Below are positions 5,408 to 8,407 of a stretch of 8,407 bases of DNA, one piece after another. A program made the position numbers and the translations under genes. The notes below the pieces were generated by a model. That model saw nothing but the letters and a program-made list of their open reading frames with translations. It made no database searches and had not been told where the DNA came from. Each line of letters starts with the position of its first letter. The first letter of the stretch is position 1. Source of the stretch: Bordetella parapertussis (GTDB lineage: Bacteria > Pseudomonadota > Gammaproteobacteria > Burkholderiales > Burkholderiaceae_C); contig CAMDIP010000050.1 of NCBI GenBank assembly GCA_945899335.1, positions 1 through 8,407 of the forward strand, written 5' to 3'.

Positions 5408-6544
5408 TTAAGCCCTTAAATCGATGACCGAGCCACGGGTGCCCGAGGACTCGCCCACCCGCGCCAGTGGACGCGGGGCGTTGAAGACTTGAAACGACTG
5501 CAACTGCAGCCCTGAAGAGCCCAGTTCTAGACCCAATTCGCCCGAGCGCTCTTTCGCTAAATGCGCGACCTCGCCGCGCAATGCCCACATCACCAAATCG
5601 ACGTCATTGCCTTTGGAAATTTGAGTGTTCAACCATACCTCACCCAGCACACGGCTGCGCGAATGGATGTCCACACTCAAAGGCTGCTCTTCTTGGCCTT
5701 TTTTGCGCGGGGGGCGCTGGAAATGCAAGTCCACAGGATCGGCATCGATAAAGGGCAAGATGACATGCAAGGACAGCTCACCTTGCTGCATTTTTTGTGC
5801 GCTCTGAGCTTGTGCAGCCTCAAATTCTGTCGAGGCATCTTCCACTTGGCGCAACACATCCTTGTTGTTGCCCTCTTCGCTGAGCAAGCCCAATAAAGTT
5901 TTCAACAAGGTCTTGGGGTCGTCTGCTGCTGCTTGGCCTTGCAACAAGATGTTTTCAATACTGCGGGCCTGACCCATCACCGCTTTGCGCAACATGCTGG
6001 GGTTCATTTGCGCCATGGAATTGCGTTGCTGCAAAAGGCGTTGCAACAACGGCCCACTTTCGGCTTGGGTGCTCAAACTGCCTTGCGCTACATCGCTCAG
6101 CAACTTTGAAAAAGTGGCAAAGCCAGGCGGGTGAATCAGCAACATGCCCAAGCGGTTGGACTGCGGTTCGGGTTGCGCCGCCTCTGTGGGCAGTACCGAG
6201 CCAGGGTTCAAGCCAAACAACTGGTTCACCGGTATGGCTGTGGCAGCAGGTGCTTGGCCGTTGGGATGGGCTTGGATCAAAAAGCCCCAACTGCCTGCGT
6301 TGTGGCTGACACGCAAAAAAGGTTTGTCGCCGTCTTTGAGCACCCAGCCGTTAGGTAGCTCGAAAAAGAAATCTTTTAAGTAAAGACGTACGCGCTGATC
6401 GCGCACCTCGACCGTGGCTTGCACGATTTGCCCGTCCCGCAAGCCTAGTTGCTGCGCCACCGGTGTTTGTACCCAGACCGAGCGGTTTTCTGCCTGGACT
6501 AGCCCTATCCGGCTGGCAGCACTGACGACATCGGGGCCAAGCAT
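5408..6544 (-). CDS. FliK-like hook-length-control family protein
   Basis: The 378-residue protein has no signal peptide or membrane helix. Residues about 10-90 look like a small beta-rich domain (RSVWVQTPVAQQLGLRDGQI onward). A variable, Gln/Ala/Leu-rich middle follows (about 100-260). Residues about 288-355 (LSVDIHSRSRVLGEVWLNTQ, then a segment ending LGLELGSSGLQLQSFQV) resemble the C-terminal Flg_hook domain of FliK, the part that contacts FlhB to stop hook export. The FlhB-like gene follows after 4 nt, which supports the reading. It need not be the canonical FliK ruler, whose gene usually lies with the fli genes; a second FliK-type protein is likely. The ATG at 6544 lies 10 nt after the previous stop without a clear ribosome site, so translational coupling is probable. 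Confidence 0.7.
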   Translation of the reverse strand: MLGPDVVSAASRIGLVQAENRSVWVQTPVAQQLGLRDGQIVQATVEVRDQRVRLYLKDFFFELPNGWVLKDGDKPFLRVSHNAGSWGFLIQAHPNGQAPAATAIPVNQLFGLNPGSVLPTEAAQPEPQSNRLGMLLIHPPGFATFSKLLSDVAQGSLSTQAESGPLLQRLLQQRNSMAQMNPSMLRKAVMGQARSIENILLQGQAAADDPKTLLKTLLGLLSEEGNNKDVLRQVEDASTEFEAAQAQSAQKMQQGELSLHVILPFIDADPVDLHFQRPPRKKGQEEQPLSVDIHSRSRVLGEVWLNTQISKGNDVDLVMWALRGEVAHLAKERSGELGLELGSSGLQLQSFQVFNAPRPLARVGESSGTRGSVIDLRA

Positions 6545-6554
6545 CGAGGGCTTA

Positions 6555-7193
6555 TCAGGGGTAACGCACCCAGTTGCGTTTGTTGGGCTCTACCAGCGCT
6601 TGGAAGTTGCCGCCTTGATGTGCCGCCGCACCACCCACGGGTGCAGGCAAGGGGTTGGCAGGCGGGCTATTGGGCTCGACATTGGCTTTAGAGACAGCAC
6701 TTGGCATGAGTTTTTGAATCAACTCGGCTTGGTCGGCCAAGTTCAGCACAGTGCCAGGTTGCAGCTTTTTGGTGTTGACTTTGGTGAAGGCCTTGGGGTT
6801 GTTCACCACCACCCAGTCACGCAAAACCTCGGGTTTAAGGGGACTGTTGCCATAGTATTTTTTAACCAGCTTCTCTAAAGTATCACCGGCCACCACGGTA
6901 TGGGTTTTCCAGACGGGAGCGACCATTTCTTCAGGCAGCGGCTTGCCAACGGGAGCCACAGGTTTGGCCACCGCAGAAGACGCTGCGGGCACTGGCTCTT
7001 GGGCAATATCTGCCTTGACCAATTTGATGGACTTGGACATGGGCTTTTTCGCAGGGGTGACTTCTGCGGACATGAACTCTTTGGGCAACTCCAAAGGTGC
7101 TTGGCGTGGAGACTCAGCAGCCCAGACCGAAGACATCAGGGCACAAGAGAGTACCAAGGGCATGGCAAAGTTTCGGGGGCTGGCGTACAACAT
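6555..7193 (-). CDS. Secreted LysM-domain protein (FimV-like N-terminal style)
   Basis: This is a 212-residue envelope protein that probably binds peptidoglycan. Residues 1-25 form a signal peptide (hydrophobic AMPLVLSCALMSSVWA, cleavage near VWA|AES). A Pro/Ala/Lys-rich linker follows (about 27-93). A single LysM-type domain spans about 95-153 (THTVVAGDTLEKLVKKYYGN to LQPGTVLNL), with the long insertion seen in FimV-like LysM regions. The C-terminal tail is Pro/Ala/Gly-rich and ends NWVRYP. No catalytic motif is visible. The ATG at 7193 is preferred: GGAG is 9 nt upstream, whereas an in-frame TTG at 7199 would sit only 3 nt from it. It lies 19 nt after the FlgT-like gene and 10 nt before the FliK-like gene, so it is in one operon with both. 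A flagellar role is inferred from context only. Confidence 0.75.
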   Translation of the reverse strand: MLYASPRNFAMPLVLSCALMSSVWAAESPRQAPLELPKEFMSAEVTPAKKPMSKSIKLVKADIAQEPVPAASSAVAKPVAPVGKPLPEEMVAPVWKTHTVVAGDTLEKLVKKYYGNSPLKPEVLRDWVVVNNPKAFTKVNTKKLQPGTVLNLADQAELIQKLMPSAVSKANVEPNSPPANPLPAPVGGAAAHQGGNFQALVEPNKRNWVRYP

Positions 7194-7212
7194 GGTCAAT
7201 CACTCCTGAGGT

Positions 7213-8286
7213 TCAAGGCGTATGCGGAATGGCTACCCATTGCGCATTGGCGGGAAATTTGGTTCCTGCGGTGAACTTAAGCTCCGCATAATAATCGCTT
7301 ACGGCAACTACCTCGGCCATGGCAATACGCTCCAAAGCGCGTGGCTCCAAAGCTCGCAGAGGCAATTTAAGGCGATCTGCTAGCACCATTTGGCTGCCCA
7401 CGCGGATGCCACTGGCGGCACCACCGGCGATGCGCACGCTGCCCGAGTTGAAATTCAGCACCTGAAACTGTGGCACTTTGCAAGACAGCACTTTTTCCAT
7501 GCCCTTTTGAAAACTTTGGATGCTTGCTTGAATTTGGGCCACCACCACAGGTGACAGAGGCTTGGATTCGAGGCCTACGATGCGTGGCACATTGATGCTG
7601 ATTTGTTGCGAGCCTCGAAACGCAGGGTCTTGGCCTTCGCCGCGGCCAATGAGCTCCCAACTCACGTCATACACATTGGCGCCAACGAAAGAGTCATTGC
7701 TGGCCGACACATTCAGGCGCAACACCCACGGCACCAACTGCTCGCCCTGACCTACCAATAACTGCTCGTAGCCGTCTGCTGGCAATTTGCGCTCGCTGAC
7801 ACGCCAAGACTTGGCATGGTGAGAGGCTGCAAACACCTGTTGGCGAAATTGTTGGCCAATCAACTGCGCTTCATAGCGGCGCCCCGCCGCCATGGATGAC
7901 CCATAGCGCAACTCCCAGTTCAGCTGATGCCAGACCGCACCATCCACGGCGGGAGAGACGCAACTGGGGGCCAAAGCGGTTTTGCCATCGAGCTGCATAC
8001 CTGAGGCCGAGGGCTGCTTGTCCAGGTCGCGGCCATAGGCCAAGATACGCACACCGCGCACTTCCATGCCGGTGACAAAGCTGTTGCTTTCGCGAAGTGC
8101 GCCGTTGCCATCGACCCATTGGGTGGAACGCACCTGGGTCGGTCCCTCGAGCGAGCGCTGCACCAGCGACTGACGAATCGCCTCCAAACGCTCTTCAGCG
8201 GTCAGCGACTGCGCAGACGCAGAGGTCATCAGACTGCTGGCCAAGACCAGTGCTGTCAGAGCAGAGCAAACAAAGCGAGCGCGCAT
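7213..8286 (-). CDS. FlgT-like secreted flagellar assembly protein
   Basis: The 357-residue product has a Sec signal peptide (MRARFVCSALTALVLASSLM, likely cleavage after SASA at residue 25) and so acts in the periplasm or outer envelope. The C-terminal domain (about 264-355) has the order Leu-Ser-Cys, a short beta strand, GSVRIAGGAASGIRVGSQMV and then AMAEVVAVSDYYAELKF. This resembles the small barrel that ends FlgT, an H-ring protein around the basal body in Vibrio. Two Cys (109 and 269) could pair. The typical FlgT N-terminal domain is not obvious, so the match is partial and rests on my recall of the family. The ATG at 8286 has AAAGG 9 nt upstream; an in-frame TTG at 8295 directly abuts that site and is rejected. 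It is co-oriented with the LysM and FliK-like genes. Confidence 0.6.
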   Translation of the reverse strand: MRARFVCSALTALVLASSLMTSASAQSLTAEERLEAIRQSLVQRSLEGPTQVRSTQWVDGNGALRESNSFVTGMEVRGVRILAYGRDLDKQPSASGMQLDGKTALAPSCVSPAVDGAVWHQLNWELRYGSSMAAGRRYEAQLIGQQFRQQVFAASHHAKSWRVSERKLPADGYEQLLVGQGEQLVPWVLRLNVSASNDSFVGANVYDVSWELIGRGEGQDPAFRGSQQISINVPRIVGLESKPLSPVVVAQIQASIQSFQKGMEKVLSCKVPQFQVLNFNSGSVRIAGGAASGIRVGSQMVLADRLKLPLRALEPRALERIAMAEVVAVSDYYAELKFTAGTKFPANAQWVAIPHTP

Positions 8287-8314
8287 ATCAATCAACCTTT
8301 AAGAGGTATGGGGC

Positions 8315-8407
8315 TTAGCGGCGTGAAGCGATTTGTGTCAGATACAAGGTGCGCAAATCTTGCACCGCATTGCGGTCCAGCGACAAAGTGGTCTCGTAAG
8401 TGTCGTC
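8315..8407 (-). CDS. Unidentified protein, C-terminal 30 residues only
   Basis: The minus strand is open from the right window edge to a TAA at 8317-8315, encoding a 30-residue tail that starts DDTYETTLSLDRNAVQDLRT and ends ASRR. A gap of 28 nt separates it from the FlgT-like gene, so it is probably the preceding gene of the same operon. In other bacteria flgT neighbours flgO and flgP, which encode outer-membrane lipoproteins. That makes a FlgP/FlgO-type protein a reasonable guess, but the fragment carries no motif I can recognise. Confidence 0.55.
   Translation of the reverse strand, partial: DDTYETTLSLDRNAVQDLRTLYLTQIASRR

Noticed and set aside
6414..6878. 154-codon plus-strand open frame antisense to the FliK-like and LysM genes
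   Set aside because: It crosses a gene boundary on the coding strand and has no domain or start signal; it is a shadow frame.
1..8407. Search for mobile elements, tRNA/rRNA genes, CRISPR arrays and defence genes
   Set aside because: No transposase or integrase motifs, no regularly spaced repeats, and no tRNA-like cloverleaf noticed; the stretch is continuous flagellar operons with small gaps.

Overview
The window is a flagellar gene cluster from a Gram-negative bacterium. It encodes rod, hook-cap and hook proteins, the P-ring chaperone FlgA, the FlgM/FlgN pair, and Sec-exported accessory proteins that only make sense with an outer membrane. The gene order (flgA-flgM-flgN on one strand, flgBCDE divergent from it) and the protein flavour fit a betaproteobacterium, perhaps Burkholderiales/Comamonadaceae-like. 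That assignment is inference, because there is no rRNA or other taxonomic marker here. I see no transposase, integrase, tRNA, CRISPR array or phage gene.

Layout. (1) 1-2007, minus strand: the start of flgE (cut by the window edge), flgD, flgC and flgB, read right to left as a tight operon. A textbook sigma-54 promoter lies at 2086-2100. (2) 2101-2190: a short intergenic stretch of nested inverted repeats. (3) 2191-3333, minus strand: a protein with a LysM domain and a lysozyme-like lytic transglycosylase domain but no signal peptide. It is probably the flagellum's own wall-cutting enzyme. (4) 3364-3451: two sigma-54 promoters that point at each other, one for flgA (plus) and one for the LysM/transglycosylase gene (minus). 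(5) 3435-5098, plus strand: flgA, then flgM behind a sigma-28-type promoter, then flgN. (6) 5095-8407, minus strand: a second compact operon that converges on flgN. Read right to left it holds the last codons of an unidentified gene, a FlgT-like secreted protein, a secreted LysM protein, a FliK-like protein and a stand-alone FlhB C-terminal domain.

How it fits together. Sigma-54 sites sit in front of flgB, flgA and the transglycosylase gene, so rod and hook, P-ring assembly and wall penetration would be made together as a middle class. FlgM holds sigma-28 (FliA) until the hook is complete. The sigma-28-like site in front of flgM suggests the usual autoregulatory loop. The right-hand operon looks like an accessory module for the envelope-spanning part of the motor (FlgT-like and LysM proteins) and for export switching (FliK-like plus FlhB-like pair).

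Most worth a second look: the face-to-face sigma-54 promoters, the signal-less LysM/transglycosylase protein, the FliK-like/FlhB-like pair, and the nested inverted repeats upstream of the flgB promoter. Gene identities in the flg operons are secure. Those in the right-hand operon are less so.
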